Of a stretch of DNA of 64,000 nt, positions 48,034 through 59,703 are shown one piece after another (the stretch's first letter is position 1; every line of letters begins with the position of its first letter). The translations under genes and the position numbers were made by a program. This DNA is from Argentina anserina (taxonomy: Eukaryota > Streptophyta > Magnoliopsida > Rosales > Rosaceae). The notes under the pieces are model-generated. The model saw only the letters and a list, made by a program, of their open reading frames with translations, made no database searches and was not told the DNA's origin. The stretch spans positions 14,756,001 through 14,820,000 of the forward strand of contig NC_065876.1 in NCBI RefSeq assembly GCF_933775445.1. The letters run 5' to 3'.

Positions 48034-49260
48034 CAACATATCCGAGTCCAGATCGGAAGCACCCATCCTTGTGCCGCTGCCCAAAATAAAATTACTAGGA
48101 TCTGAATCAGCACCAAACCACCGAGAAATCCCAAACGAAGGACCATGAAAACCTCATTTAGCCACCAACAACGCCGAGACGCAAATCACCGAAGAAGGGA
48201 GAAGCCAAAAGCTGATGGCTTGCGCCATTGATTTGGGAGATTTAGATCCAGACATCATCGGATAGCAGGATTTTGTTCGAGTTCGTCTCTAGTGGCGCTA
48301 GAGAGAGAAAAGGGGAATAAGGCTTCTAAACGACTAGCTGTATTTGTTATATACAGCTCCAAGAGTTAAAAGGCGCCGGATTTGGGAATGAAGTGCATAT
48401 TTTAGTGCTAAACTAAAATATGTTTAGCCATTTGGATAGAATAGTTTATCTAATATTTTATTTCTTTATTGCAAAGATCAACAAAAATTATGTACATCTC
48501 AAAATTATTCATACCTTTGAATAGGCGAGTGCTAGTCATGGTGAAGTTTTGAACCCAATACAACTTATGATGTATGCCTTGGGGAGATTGATAAGCATTG
48601 AAATTGATCTTGTAAAAAAATAGTGTAGTGACTAGTGACAGTGTGACACTCTCTTGAACGTGCAAACTCGTAATCTCTAATATTGGTCCATAATGCTTAG
48701 TACCAATAGTACGACTAAACTGAACAACATTGATGCTAAAACCAGCACATTCCCATCAGCCATCAAGGAGAGCCTTGGCAGTTGGCATCATACTCTGATT
48801 TGAACCCCATTCCCACATATGGTTTAGCATTCCCATTCTCATCCATGCAGAATTATCACCTACGATTTATCTGTTTCCCCGTCTTCTGCTTCAATATATG
48901 CCAATATGATAGTTTCTTGCACGATTTGAAAACAAACAAAAAAACGTTTCTAAAGCACTCTGGATCGACTGAAATATTCTTCATTATTAAAAAAATGTAA
49001 GCAAACGTTCATCCCCAGTTGCAAAACCCAGGACTAACTGATTGTTTTTTCTTTAGCTTACAAAGTCAAGCAAACTTAGCAAAGAAGCCCTCCCTGCATA
49101 GCTTTTCAGTTTTTAGTCAACTACTTGGTGCAATTCTGCAGCCACACAACAATTTGCCTCGTTTTCTCTTTTCTTATCCAAATACTAACTACTAAGGTCA
49201 TGAGCATAACCGGCCATTTACCGGAATGGCATCAAATCAATAATTAACATAATTTCTCAA
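48034..49260. other. spacer, no gene seen
   Basis: The first 300 bp continue the interrupted element before 45320. The rest is AT-rich with only short random open frames. Confidence 0.5.
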
Positions 49261-49767
49261 ATTCATATTTGAGACTTAAAAAAAGGTCCACCTTTTGTGG
49301 AGCTACGGAGCCTCTATTCCGAAACCTAGGGTTTCGTGAGGTTATTGGCATCATCAGGGATTCCTGACCGGTTTGCAGGTTCTCAAGCTCAACGGAGTGT
49401 GCAAGCAGTAGTTGCGGCAATCCTTGGTGGTAAAATCATTTTTCGTCTTGGTTTTTCAGAGATTTTTGGTTTTCCTGGGTCTGTGTAGGTGTCTAAGAGC
49501 TGATCTGGAGTTTTGAATACCATAGCAGAAGCTAAACATGGTAGATTACGCCGGTGGAGCGCATGGGTGTGACGGTTTGAGACTTAAAGATCGATTCCAG
49601 CCATTGTTGGTCGGTCAATTTGCTTTTTAAATTCGTATCCCTTGCAGGTCTTTAGTGGTAGCGACTTTCTTAAGTTCCTCTATCGGTTTTCATGGTTTCC
49701 AAGCCAGTCAAGTCACTGGTTTAAAGTGGCGATGAAAACCCTTGGGGTTTGAATCCCACCAAATCCA
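49260..49767. mobile_element. possible non-LTR retroelement remnant into which the Harbinger element inserted
   Basis: Sequence just left of the Harbinger element (ggagctacggagcctctatt onward, GC higher than the flanks) and just right of it (54044 to about 54450, ending in an A/T-rich tail aatgaaattaattcattccc) looks like one continuous untranslated unit cut by the insertion. The 3' side resembles a retroelement 3' UTR. No reverse transcriptase is seen, so the class is a guess. Confidence 0.3.
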
Positions 49768-50885
49768 TTAGGCAGTGTTTGGCTAAGGGACTTCGAAGAG
49801 GGAGATGACATTTTTAACGGATTTCAAATTCCACTTCGAGAATACCCTTGTTTGGATAAAAAAAACTGGAATGGACTTTGAATACCCAAGATTTTAATAA
49901 GGAATATTAGAAGGGGTTTTCATTGAGAAAACGGATTCTCCCAAGTTCCATCTCGTTAGGTGGAATTCTGAAATTCTATCTCCCTAAGAGCCGGTATCCG
50001 ATTTCTCGCTCTCTCTACTCTTGGCATCGCTCTTCTTCAGGTTTGATCTCCACCTTGGGCTTTCATTTCTCTCTATATTCTAGGGTTAAATTGCTGAGTT
50101 GGGTATCTCTTGCATCTCCAATTTGATCAATTTCATCTATGCTTACAGTTCGATTTTCCAATTTGATTTCATTGGTTTTTGGATTGTGTTTCTTTCATTT
50201 CAATTATGATTTCTGCTACTGGGTTAGCTGCAATTGCCCTATTTCGGTTTGGGTTTGTTTCTTTGGAGTGATGAATAGGTTCGATCTTGGGTGATGAATA
50301 GGTTCACCTGGAATTGCCATTTTAAATAAGCTTTATCATTGTGTTGCTTCAGCAAAAGGTTTTGTATTTTAAGTTTTAAACGTTGATCACTATGTTTCTT
50401 ACAATAATATCCTTGCATTAATGTTCATGATCTTAATCTGTGTGAGATGCTAAAGCATGTAACTTATTAGGTTGGCTGACTTTATTGCGGGTTCCTTAAT
50501 CAATGTGTCAACAAAAAGATGGGCATAGGAATTGAGTTTAGACAGGCATCAATTTCATGTTTAGTTGACTCAACAACTTAACTACTTTTTGTACGTTTCA
50601 GATCTCAGTGAGAAGTGATGGTTGTTTCAGTCCTGCTAATATGTATCTTGTGGCTTCTGCTTGCTATATTTGTTTTTGTTGGACTTAAGATTTCGTATCT
50701 TAATTTGAAGTATTATATATTTGGTGTGCTTGCTATCTTGTGGCTTTTGCTTGCTATATTTGGTACTTAGTTTCCATCTGGCACCCTCCTCTTTATCCAA
50801 TTTGAAACTGAGGAGGTCTTATAGTTTAAGTTCAAGATTAATACTACATTTTTGATATTCTTTACTTGATCAAGAATCCTAAGAG

Positions 50886-52130
50886 GACAGCACTCTCATA
50901 ATGCAGCTTCTCAGGGATAATCTCACATTGTGGAACTCAGATCTGCCAGAGGGAGGAGGTAACCTTATAAAAGTTATGAGTCGTGTCATTTCATTCCACC
51001 TTATTATTCAGTAGTAGAAGCTGTGGATTTTTGAAGTCTATAATATATTGCAGATGGGGGTAAGGGGGTTTTACATAGTTTTACTCTAGACAAGGATTAA
51101 TATGCCTTCTTACTTTTTGCAAATATAGTGCTATAGTTATTCTAAGTCAGTGGTGCCATGTATCTAGCTTTCATCTTTCTTTCTAGCTAGTCATCTCTTT
51201 TAACTGTGGTTCTCTAACTTCTCTTACATTAGAGGACATGCTGGAATGTAAAAACAAAAACAGTTTGGATTAGGGCCTCTGGGAGTAACTTCTGATCAAA
51301 CTCATTAGTGAGATAGGGTACCTCTTCTGTACGTAGGTTGAGCGATTACTAGCAACAACATAGAAATAATCAACATATATTCTATTCCATTGAGAGGAAT
51401 AGAAATAAACAACTGGGGATAGAAATAATCAACATATATTATATTCCATATATTCTTTTAAGTATAGTCAGACAGACAAGTTTAGGTCAATCCACATAGC
51501 GTACTTGCCCACGAGCTTACGCGGGCATTGGCATGCACCTTATACTAATGTCCAGAGATACAAAAACTTATCTGCGTTGTTCATCAAACCAACAGAAGAC
51601 ACAGCCAGACAACCTAGACTGATTCTAGAAACATTCAGGATTGTCCTCAACAACATGCATCAGTGCATATATAGTGGATGTAAAATTTGACGGGCTGTTC
51701 TTGTTTTTAGCATGTCTGTTATGTGTGTGTGTGCGCGCGCGCTTTTTACACTGCTGCTTGGTAATGGAAACGAATCAGTTTTGTTCTGAGTTCATGAATT
51801 TGGCTCATAATCATTGACTTCTTCATTGAATTTCCAGGTGGGCACGCTAAAGTTGATCAATCCAAGCTAGAGGTAAATAATTATTATGTCATGACTTATA
51901 GAAATGTTATTTTCTGGTGTTTGGACAATTTTATTTTTATATTTTTATATACATACATGCATTTTTCAATCATTCTTTCTTTCAATATCCTGTGTACATG
52001 ATTATGTAATTATATACATACATGTATTTTCTTCCCTTCTTTCTTTCACTAGTTTTCAGTCATTTTTCCTTCACCATTTCATTCTTTATTTGATTGAAGT
52101 TTTGTTCTTGTGGGTGCAGTTGAGCAGGTC
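50886..52130 (+). pseudogene. captured 14-3-3 protein C-terminal exons
   Basis: Exon 50886-50958 encodes [16 protein letters not shown] followed by NSDLPEGG, the signature of the last helix of 14-3-3 proteins, and starts exactly at the conserved DSTLIMQ exon border. It ends at a GT donor and joins in phase to exon 51838-51872 (GGHAKVDQSKLE), again bounded by ccag and gtaaat. A further piece after gtgcag (52116) adds LSRS and a TAG. The stop lies about 10 bp before the transposase ATG at 52144. A degenerate match to the preceding 14-3-3 exon (ctgaggaggtcttatag, about 50804) may be present. The N-terminal exons that bind phosphoserine partners are missing, so no working 14-3-3 is made. Confidence 0.8.
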
Positions 52131-52143
52131 CTAGGAATTTAGG

Positions 52144-53636
52144 ATGGATCTTTGTCGTAAGCGTGCTAGAGAAGAGTGTGAGGAGGAGGAGGAAGAGAGA
52201 GAGGCTGAGGAGGAGGAGGAGGAGGATAGTCTAGAGCAAATGAAAGCCTTTTTGGTTGCTATAACTGGATTTATAGCAGCAGTATTAGGTTGGTATCGTT
52301 GTAGGTTACTTAGACTTAGAAAGCCATTGCCTAATTGGGATGTACATAGACGATTCTATATGGATCGATTATGTGGATCTGAAGTTGAGTGTATGGAGAT
52401 TTAAGAGTTAGCAAGTATGGCTTCTCAAGACTTTGTCAAGTGTTGTATGATAAAGGTAGATTGCGAAGAACAAAGCACGTATCTATTGAAGAATCGGTGG
52501 CTATGTTTCTAAATATCCTTGGACATAATGTGAAGTATAGATCTATTCATCTGAACTTTTATCGCTACAAAGAGACAATAAGTAGACAATTTAATAGAGT
52601 GTTGCATGCAGTATTGAAAATGAGCAAGGAATATCTAAGGTCTCATGATTGTATTCTCCACGGAGCTGACTTGAAAAGATGGAGATGGTTTGAGGTATTA
52701 CTGCTAAAACTTTCCTGAGTTTATCTTGCATGTTTTAACCTATTATAACAACTCAATAGTTGTGTATGGTTTCAGAATTGTCTTGGAGCTATAGATGGAA
52801 CTCATGTTTGTGTAACTGTTCGGGCTGCGGAACGACCTAGATATCGAAACAGAAAGAGAGATATTTCTACTAATGTTTTAGGAGCTTGTAGTCCAGACAT
52901 GAGGTTCATTTACGTCTTACCTGGATGGGAAGGATCTGCATCGGATTCTCGAGTTCTACGTGATGCATTGTCCAGGAACCATCGATTAATTATTCCAAAT
53001 GGTAAATATAAAATTATAATATATAGTTCATAAGAGCCATTTCAATCATCTTATTTCAATATTGTGGTGGATTTTTCTCATAAAGCACGTTATTTTATGA
53101 AATTATTTTTCTTTACAGATAAATATTACCTTGTTGATGCGGGATATACTAATGGACCTGGCTTTTTAGCGCCTTATCGAGGAACCAGATACCATCTCAA
53201 GGAGTGGTCTGGAAACCGTCCTCAAAATTATAAAGAACTATTCAATCTTCGACACTCAAAAGCTAGAAATGTGATCGAACGTGCCTTCGGTGTGCTAAAG
53301 AAAAGGTGGAGCATTCTAAGAACAGCTTCATTTTTCGACATTAGAACACAAGTAAGAATAATCAATGTTTGTTGTGTTTTACACAACTTCATACGGATTG
53401 AGAAGCACAATGATCCTTTATTAGAAGCTGAAGAGTTGCACATATTAAATTTAGTTGATCGTGAGTTGGCGATGAGGCCTATAGATTTCAATGAAGAGGA
53501 GGTCAGAACTGTTGAAGCTACTAATGAGTGGATTGCATTTCGTGATCGACTGGCAATGGATATGTTTGCTGATTATCGAAGGTATCAAGCTCAACAAGTG
53601 CATCAAGAACAAAGAGAGGTGGCAAATGTGCCATAG
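52144..53636 (+). pseudogene. Harbinger-type DDE transposase (HARBI1-like), one frameshift
   Basis: Three exons: 52144-52694, 52776-53002 minus one base (donor at 53001/53002) and 53119-53636. The protein starts MDLCRKRAREE with a Glu-rich stretch, then a helix-turn-helix-like part (VSKYGFSRLCQVLYD, SIEESVAMFLNILGH), then the nuclease fold. The catalytic triad is present: D in AIDGTH (about residue 191), D in LVDAGYTN (about 266) and E in VIERAFGVLKKRW (about 313). The frame changes at about 52400 in a T-run, one base short; without it the total would be 431 aa, the usual family size. So the copy is young and broken by a single indel, unless an unseen intron covers the site. I assume the ATG at 52144 because the upstream 14-3-3 frame ends just before it. 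Confidence 0.85.
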
Positions 53637-54043
53637 CTGTCCTATCAATGTTAAAATTTAATTACGAATTCAATTCTTAAGTTCTTCAAATTTATAGTGT
53701 TTTTAGTTCCTTTTTTCTCATCTTTTTTTTTCTAGATTAATGGGAGTTTAAAAGTGAGGCAAGAAGAGACCGTCTACTCAATAAAAAAGAATTTAATTAA
53801 CTATGATAGTAATTGAGTAAAAGTAAAAAAAAAAGATTAACATTATCAAAAATAAAAATATATTACAAATTCCCAAGTTTGAATCCCTTTCATAAAAAAG
53901 TGACCCAAACAAGTCATTTTAATAATTCATCACCCAAGTCCCTTCATTTTAAAATCCCATCATTTCCAAATCCCTTTACTTCCAAATCCCTTCACTTTCA
54001 AATTCCTTGGAACCTTAAAATTCCTTATCCAAACACTACCTTA

Positions 54044-55880
54044 GTGAAAATGGAGGAGAAGGGGGTTGCTGGGCTTTGACTTTTTGGGCTATTATCTTCG
54101 TAGGCCATGCTTTGTATTTTCATTCTTCTTTTCTTTTATGTGGATTTGTTTTGCTTTTGAACCTCATGGTGAAAATCCTCCTTAAATATCTAGATTTTCG
54201 ACAATTTTTCCATTAGGATACGCAATTGATGCCATGAGCTTACATCGGTTGATGGATTTATCGAAACTTAGTGTTTGAGTTTGCATTTTCATTCCTAGTG
54301 TGTCCGCTTGTTTCAGACTTTGGTTTGTATAATAAACGCGTTTTTAAGCATTTATTTGATTTTTGAGGTTAGCTTATATGAGAGGTGGTCTGTCACCTCT
54401 TGTATTTGATCATTGTGATCGTGCATGGCTTAATGCCAAATGAAATTAATTCATTCCCTTAAAAAGATAATTAATATAATTTATCTTTCCAACATCATAA
54501 AAATACTCAGTTAGGGTTTGAGTTCAACAACACCATATATAATGCCGGCAAAACTAGCAAAAAGCTAGGGTATAATATTTAAGCTTAATGTGATCTAATG
54601 AAACACTGGGAAATCGACTGTTTGTGGTTTTCACCGAAAAACTTAAACTGAAAACGTGCTTCAACTCAACAGAAGTGTAGAACGTACTCGGATGACAACA
54701 TTTCACCTTGTATAATCTCATGCAATCATATACGGAATCAATAATTTTCAATTTGTTTCTCGTAAGCAGACTCATGGGCACATGATTATTTCACCATGTG
54801 GTATAAGTTTTAATGAGATCTTGAATTCGACAAAGACACATGACTTGCTGTTGGTGGGGATGCATATGGTTTGAAATTTACGTATATGGAAATGCGCTAG
54901 GGAAGTAGAATTTGAGTAGAGTGAGCGTATATTTGAATTGGATTTACGACAAACACACATATCAGAGAATTCTCTAGCTTGCTGGATTTGCTTGATCTCT
55001 GTGAGCGACATAAAATATTGCTCTTAACTGTACACACTACGTACTAGCATGTTAAAATTAAAACTCAATTCAGTCTTTCTCTAAAAAAAAAAACAATAAT
55101 AATTATCTTATGTCCAACGCACACGCCACACCATTGCAATCATCCAATTCCACCACTCATTAATCTATAGTCCTTAGAACCTTCATCATTTATGACGACG
55201 CCCAGAGACTGGTATGGTAATGGAGTCAGCCAAACTCTTAACATAAGCACTACTAGCCTAGCTGATGGACTCCTAGTAACACTAGGAGAACTATGTCTCG
55301 GTCACCACCACGGGGCCAACAGGCGCCTTATATGATTATATGAAAGTTGAAGGAGTTGGTACGTATGCGCATTTTATTTTTATTATAGTGGACAGAAGAA
55401 GCTACTGTTTGTGTGTGGTCGGGAGGGGCTGGTTCCCCATCAAAAGTAGGTGATATTACAATTGAGGTGAAAGAGGGGCTAAGCAATTCTCCAACTGCAT
55501 ACTGGAGTTACATAGCTATGATTAAATTTTTCACATTTACTTTTCATGCACATGAAAATGGAGATGATAGCACACATGTGAAACGATTTCCAGAAAAGAA
55601 AAGGAATCAGATTAAAAGGTTGGGGACAATACATAATATTGGGAAGTGGGGATGTGCAATGAAGGATTAAAAAAAAAGAGTACGGATCGGAGTTGCCATA
55701 CCACATTTTGAGGGTAGTAAAAGGACTCTAAAGTAGATAGAGATGATTATATTTTAACCAGTTACCGACCCTGGTCTCAATCTTGAAATCCAGGATGCAG
55801 GTAAATGGTTTGCTGAACACTGCACAAAACATATGCAATCAGAACTGCACCAAGCTAATGCTACCACATTCCTATAACGA
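54044..55880. other. spacer, no supported gene
   Basis: The first 400 bp is the right half of the retroelement-like sequence cut by the Harbinger insertion. An 85-codon plus-strand frame at 55413-55670 (starting MWSGGAGSPSKVG) has a slight lectin-like look but no firm match. The rest is AT-rich. Confidence 0.4.
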
Positions 55881-56588
55881 AGGTGTGACAGAGGTATATT
55901 ACCTGTAGTGCAGCCACTTGACTATAACGTGCTTCAATTTGTTGTGACCCAGAAATAGTTTTCCTGTCTAGTTAATATGAGGCATCGACTGCAACAGAAA
56001 ACTATATTTCAAGATTAGAATATACTAAATGATGAGTACGCATTGATGAAGTGGCCTGCATCTGCAAGGCATTTCATATTAGTTCCGGCAGGTAATGGTG
56101 CATGAAAGTTACCACATTGAAGAATAGAAGCCGATTCTCCAGTAGAACAACAAGAGAGCAGAGCCTGAAATCGCAAGGAGTACTCATAGTTGATCATAAA
56201 GGAGGACAAGATAAAGACGAATGTTATTCTTGGCAATACATTTTCAGCGTTCATCATATTCTTCTTGATCATAGATCATCAATACAGCACGAAAAACCCT
56301 TCCCCCTCTGGAGTGAAGATTTGTAGCTTGGTAAAGATATATTCTTCACTAAATTAGCATCAACTTCAAAATCTCTTATGCGTAGATGACTTAGACTACT
56401 AACTAAACTTGAGTTGGCTTACTACTTTACTAGGTCTACTGCTTTCGCATCACCAATGAATGATGGCCCATTAGAATACCTATCTTGATTCCATTCCAGT
56501 TGTAGTACTCTAAGCATAAATAAAGTCCCAACTATTATTGTTAAAACTTAAGAGAAACCTGTCTAAACAAATGGGAGCTTTATGATTA

Positions 56589-57033
56589 GCTTGTGGAGAA
56601 TGGTTTTCAATTAATCCAATATTTTTCTTTACAGTGTACATTATATAGGCTGATTGTGATCACTTACAAAGCTTATGAATACAAATGATATATACATAAT
56701 AGAAACTGATCCTACAGCTACACCATACATGTACAGTTACACAAACAGCAATGACAATCTATCAATGCACAGAGGAATCTACTATAACATATATAGCAAC
56801 CAAGTCATTTGGCTTGTGGAGAATGGTTTTCATTAATCCAATATTTTTCTTTACAGTGTACATTATATAGGCTGATTGTGATCACTTACAAAGCTTATGA
56901 ATACAAATGATATATACATAATAGAAACTGATCCTACAGCTACACCATACATGTACAGTTACACAAACAGCAATGACAATCTATCAATGCACAGAGGAAT
57001 CTACTATAACATATATAGCAACCAAGTCATTTT
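56589..57033. repeat. recent tandem duplication, 223-bp unit
   Basis: 56589-56811 and 56812-57033 are virtually identical: the only difference I see is one A (tttcaattaatcc against tttcattaatcc). It lies within an intron-like part of the PAE pseudogene. Near-identity in neutral sequence implies a recent event, or an assembly error. Confidence 0.9.
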
Positions 57034-57752
57034 CAGCATATGCTTGTTTTAACACAAAGTATGATAAGTTAATAAGTTATGAAGTAAATTACGAGATGGA
57101 AAAGGTAGGAGAAATATACCTGGATTCGAAGTTGCCTTTTTACCATGAAGTACAGAAAATGATATTGTCTTCTCCATATTGTATGGATGAACCTCGATCA
57201 TAATCAATGTCTTTTAAGTGTAGTCGAGGCGTTCCGGGGAGAGCCTCAGTAAGGCGTAAGCCTTATGATATAAATTTTTTTAATGTAAATTGATTGCATA
57301 ATGATTTAATTACACTAAAATCTTAAAACTACTAGTAATTTATAAAAGAGTTTACACCATATGGATATATAATTACCCAATTAATAACCACAAGCCTCGT
57401 ACCCGTGCGATGCACGCGTTTTCATCTCACGGGTTTGCAGAATTTTGTTTGAAGTGCACTCTTGAAACACAATCCTTTTATGTAATTATGTTTACTACGA
57501 ATGATAGTTTTTTTTTTGTAATGACGAATGATAGTTTTGGTAAAACATATTAATTAAGCATGTGTATTTTTACGTAATTATCTCTATGCTTATGTGTGAA
57601 GGTAAAATTACATAGGTGATTTTCTTGGATGCCGATTTTATAGTAGTAGAGATGTAGTATTTCAAATCTTATTCAGAAAAACAAATCCCCTAACATATAT
57701 GGTTAGGTAAGAAGACTTCTAGCTAATCACTCCCACATCTGCGTGTTTTGGC

Positions 57753-57754
<2 letters not shown>

Positions 57755-57791
<37 letters not shown>
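57755..57791. repeat. (CT)n microsatellite
   Basis: About 17 uninterrupted CT dinucleotides. Confidence 0.95.
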
Positions 57792-57796
<5 letters not shown>

Positions 57797-58239
57797 CGAA
57801 AGAGCATATAATTTTTCAGTTTACTAAGGTATGATTTGTTGATCACTTAATCCAACAGTGTTCTTTTCTCCTATGATTTGTAAGAAACCATTAACAGTAC
57901 AACCCCACCGTGTCCTCCTAAATTTGAAAGCATTTCAAAAGGACAAATCTCTGCACCAAAATGACCAAATTCCTTGTCAAAGTGGGATATGCTGGTGGTC
58001 TCCTGTTAAAAAATTGTATGATATATCAAAAATAGAAATTAGGACACAGTAAGAGGACTAATATTCGAAGCAATAAAACTATAAAAAAAATGATTGGATT
58101 ATGATGTTTCTCACCAGGTAATTTGGCAACTGCATTCTGGACCCAAGTGGTTCCACAGGATGGCTTTCAGCGGTTAACAATATCGGAAAACATACCAGAA
58201 GACTCAATCACTCTAGTCTTGGATAGGCCATTCTGCAGT

Positions 58240-59115
58240 TATAAGTACCAAGCATCTTAGTATACAAAGACTACCAAAAAAGAAAAGAAGACAATCCTTT
58301 CTGGAATTCAGTCGATTATGAGTTTAACGAGCATCTTCTCTAAGCAAAATAGCAACTCTGGCAGCGAAAACACGAAACAAGAAACAGAAAGAAAGGAATC
58401 TCATACCAATCCTCACATTAAGCTGATTCTTGCTTCAAATGCTATTGTCAGCAAAGTATTAACACAAGCTCAGTACAAATATCAGAGTACGCTCATTTCG
58501 ACAAACCAACCCAACAAGGAACAAAGTAAAAGAGGAGCTCTTCACTGTTAAGACCTCAAAAAATAAAAGCTCACCTGAAAGTAAAGTGAGAGAGAAAATC
58601 TAAATCCCTGAGAATCTGAGATGATATGAGAAGAACCCAGTTCAAAAAATAAACTGTTTTAAGCACAGTTGATTGAATGAGACTGAAAACTGAAAGCAAG
58701 GCTGTGAGTCTAAGCTAATGAGTAATGACTTGTGATCACTTTATTCAACTTTAAAGACATTTTTAACCTCCTACTGCCATTCAACCTCAGAATCCAACAT
58801 AATACAAACATTAGGGATATCCTGATTCTTCTAGAATAAAACCCTCCACAGCTGTGACTTCATAGATGTTTATTTCCATTCTTACATTGCTATCAGTCCA
58901 ATTGTCCATAGATCAGATATCCAACTGTCATCATTAATCCTATCCTTAATTACTTGATTACAACAAAAAACTCCATGATTCATAGAGAAATTCAAATCAA
59001 AACACTGAACATTAATTTTCTATATTCTTGTTGTAACAAGTATATATAATTTAAAGTCGTATATAAACCCTTAATTACTTTATTACAACATAAATGAGAT
59101 GACTCGAACATGTAC
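58240..59115. other. spacer, no gene seen
   Basis: AT-rich, only short random open frames on both strands. Confidence 0.5.
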
Positions 59116-59118
59116 GAT

Positions 59119-59475
59119 TCACGCCAACTTAAAGGAGATCAACTTCTTGTGAGTCTCCGAGTAATCAAATGAAACAAGAGCCTCATAATTCTGAAGTGGA
59201 GCGTTAGGCAACGACTGATGAGTCTGATTCATCGCAGCAATGACGAGCCTAAAATTGGTTCAATGTATGAACTGAGAACTGGCTTGGACCACGTTTCGGA
59301 AGACCAGACAATTTCTGGGTTGATGGGATTGCCAATTATTGTACTCGGATATCGCAAATTCGGCCATTAGTCTCATATGGCTGACGTGCTCAATAGGGTG
59401 AAAACAACCGAGACACACCTTGTCATTATTGTAAGGGTAAGAATATAGAGAAAATAGGGCTACGGCTGCCGCAAA
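59119..59475 (-). pseudogene. phytocystatin-like cysteine protease inhibitor, nonsense mutation in the inhibitory loop
   Basis: On the minus strand the frame reads CFHPIEHVSHMRLMAEFAI then SEYNNW, matching the plant cystatin helix (LAEFAVxEYN type), then FRNVVQASSQ, NFRLVIAAMNQ, NYEALVSFDY and KKLISFK, in cystatin order. Where the family has the protease-binding loop Q-x-V-x-G, the frame has Q-F-I-H followed by TGA, so the conserved glycine codon is a stop, in the same reading frame. A hydrophobic stretch before the domain (FFCFVFAAAVALFSL) could be a signal peptide. Everything downstream of the stop is still recognisable, so the break is recent or the lesion is simple. The protein as encoded would lack the inhibitory loop. 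Confidence 0.7.
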
Positions 59476-59703
59476 AACAAAACAAAAAAAGGAGAAGAAA
59501 TAGATGGGAGTTCTGTTTTCCAAAACAATAACGCAATTGTTTGGTAATACTTTACCAGCATTGTAACTTAACATGAAACTTCATATCATTAAAAAAGATC
59601 AAACAAAAATCCACATAAAACAATTTTATATAGCATGCAAAATCTAGAATTCGCTTAACGGTCAGATATTGTAACAGAGCTAGTCATGAAATCAAATGCT
59701 TAC

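Larger units (their letters stand above)
49768..54043 (+). mobile_element. PIF/Harbinger DNA transposon, TTA target duplication
   Basis: The element is 49771-54040 (4270 bp). The left end ggcagtgtttggctaaggga and the reverse complement of the right end (ggtagtgtttggataaggaa) are inverted repeats, and tta flanks both sides (49768-49770 and 54041-54043). A 3-bp TTA/TAA duplication is the PIF/Harbinger hallmark. It encodes a DDE transposase (52144-53636), but I find no second (Myb/SANT-type) open frame that the superfamily usually needs. Between the left end and the transposase lie exons of a host 14-3-3 gene. Confidence 0.9.
55900..58235 (-). pseudogene. pectin acetylesterase (PAE) pseudogene
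   Basis: Exon-like pieces on the minus strand follow the order of plant pectin acetylesterases, which remove acetyl groups from cell-wall pectin. Around 58150-58140 NAVAKLPG matches the AVAKG region. Around 57990-57890 SISHFDKEFGHFGAE matches the YHFDKGFG region. Around 57190-57125 NMEKTISFSVLHGKKATSNP matches the segment before NPDF. At 56272-56080 QALLSCCSTGESASIL and MKCLADAGHFI match the catalytic-serine exon. Around 55955-55910 GSQQIEARYSQVAALQ matches the next exon. The serine elbow, GCSAG in the family, reads CCSTG here: the Ser is kept but the surrounding residues are altered. There are stops and frame breaks between and inside pieces (for example after DIVNR), so no enzyme is made. 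Confidence 0.65.

Noticed and set aside
57390..57425. Hairpin-like cgtgcgatgcacg, like a Helitron or RTE end motif
   Set aside because: Only one short end motif; no matching other end, no CTRR terminus in place and no helicase.
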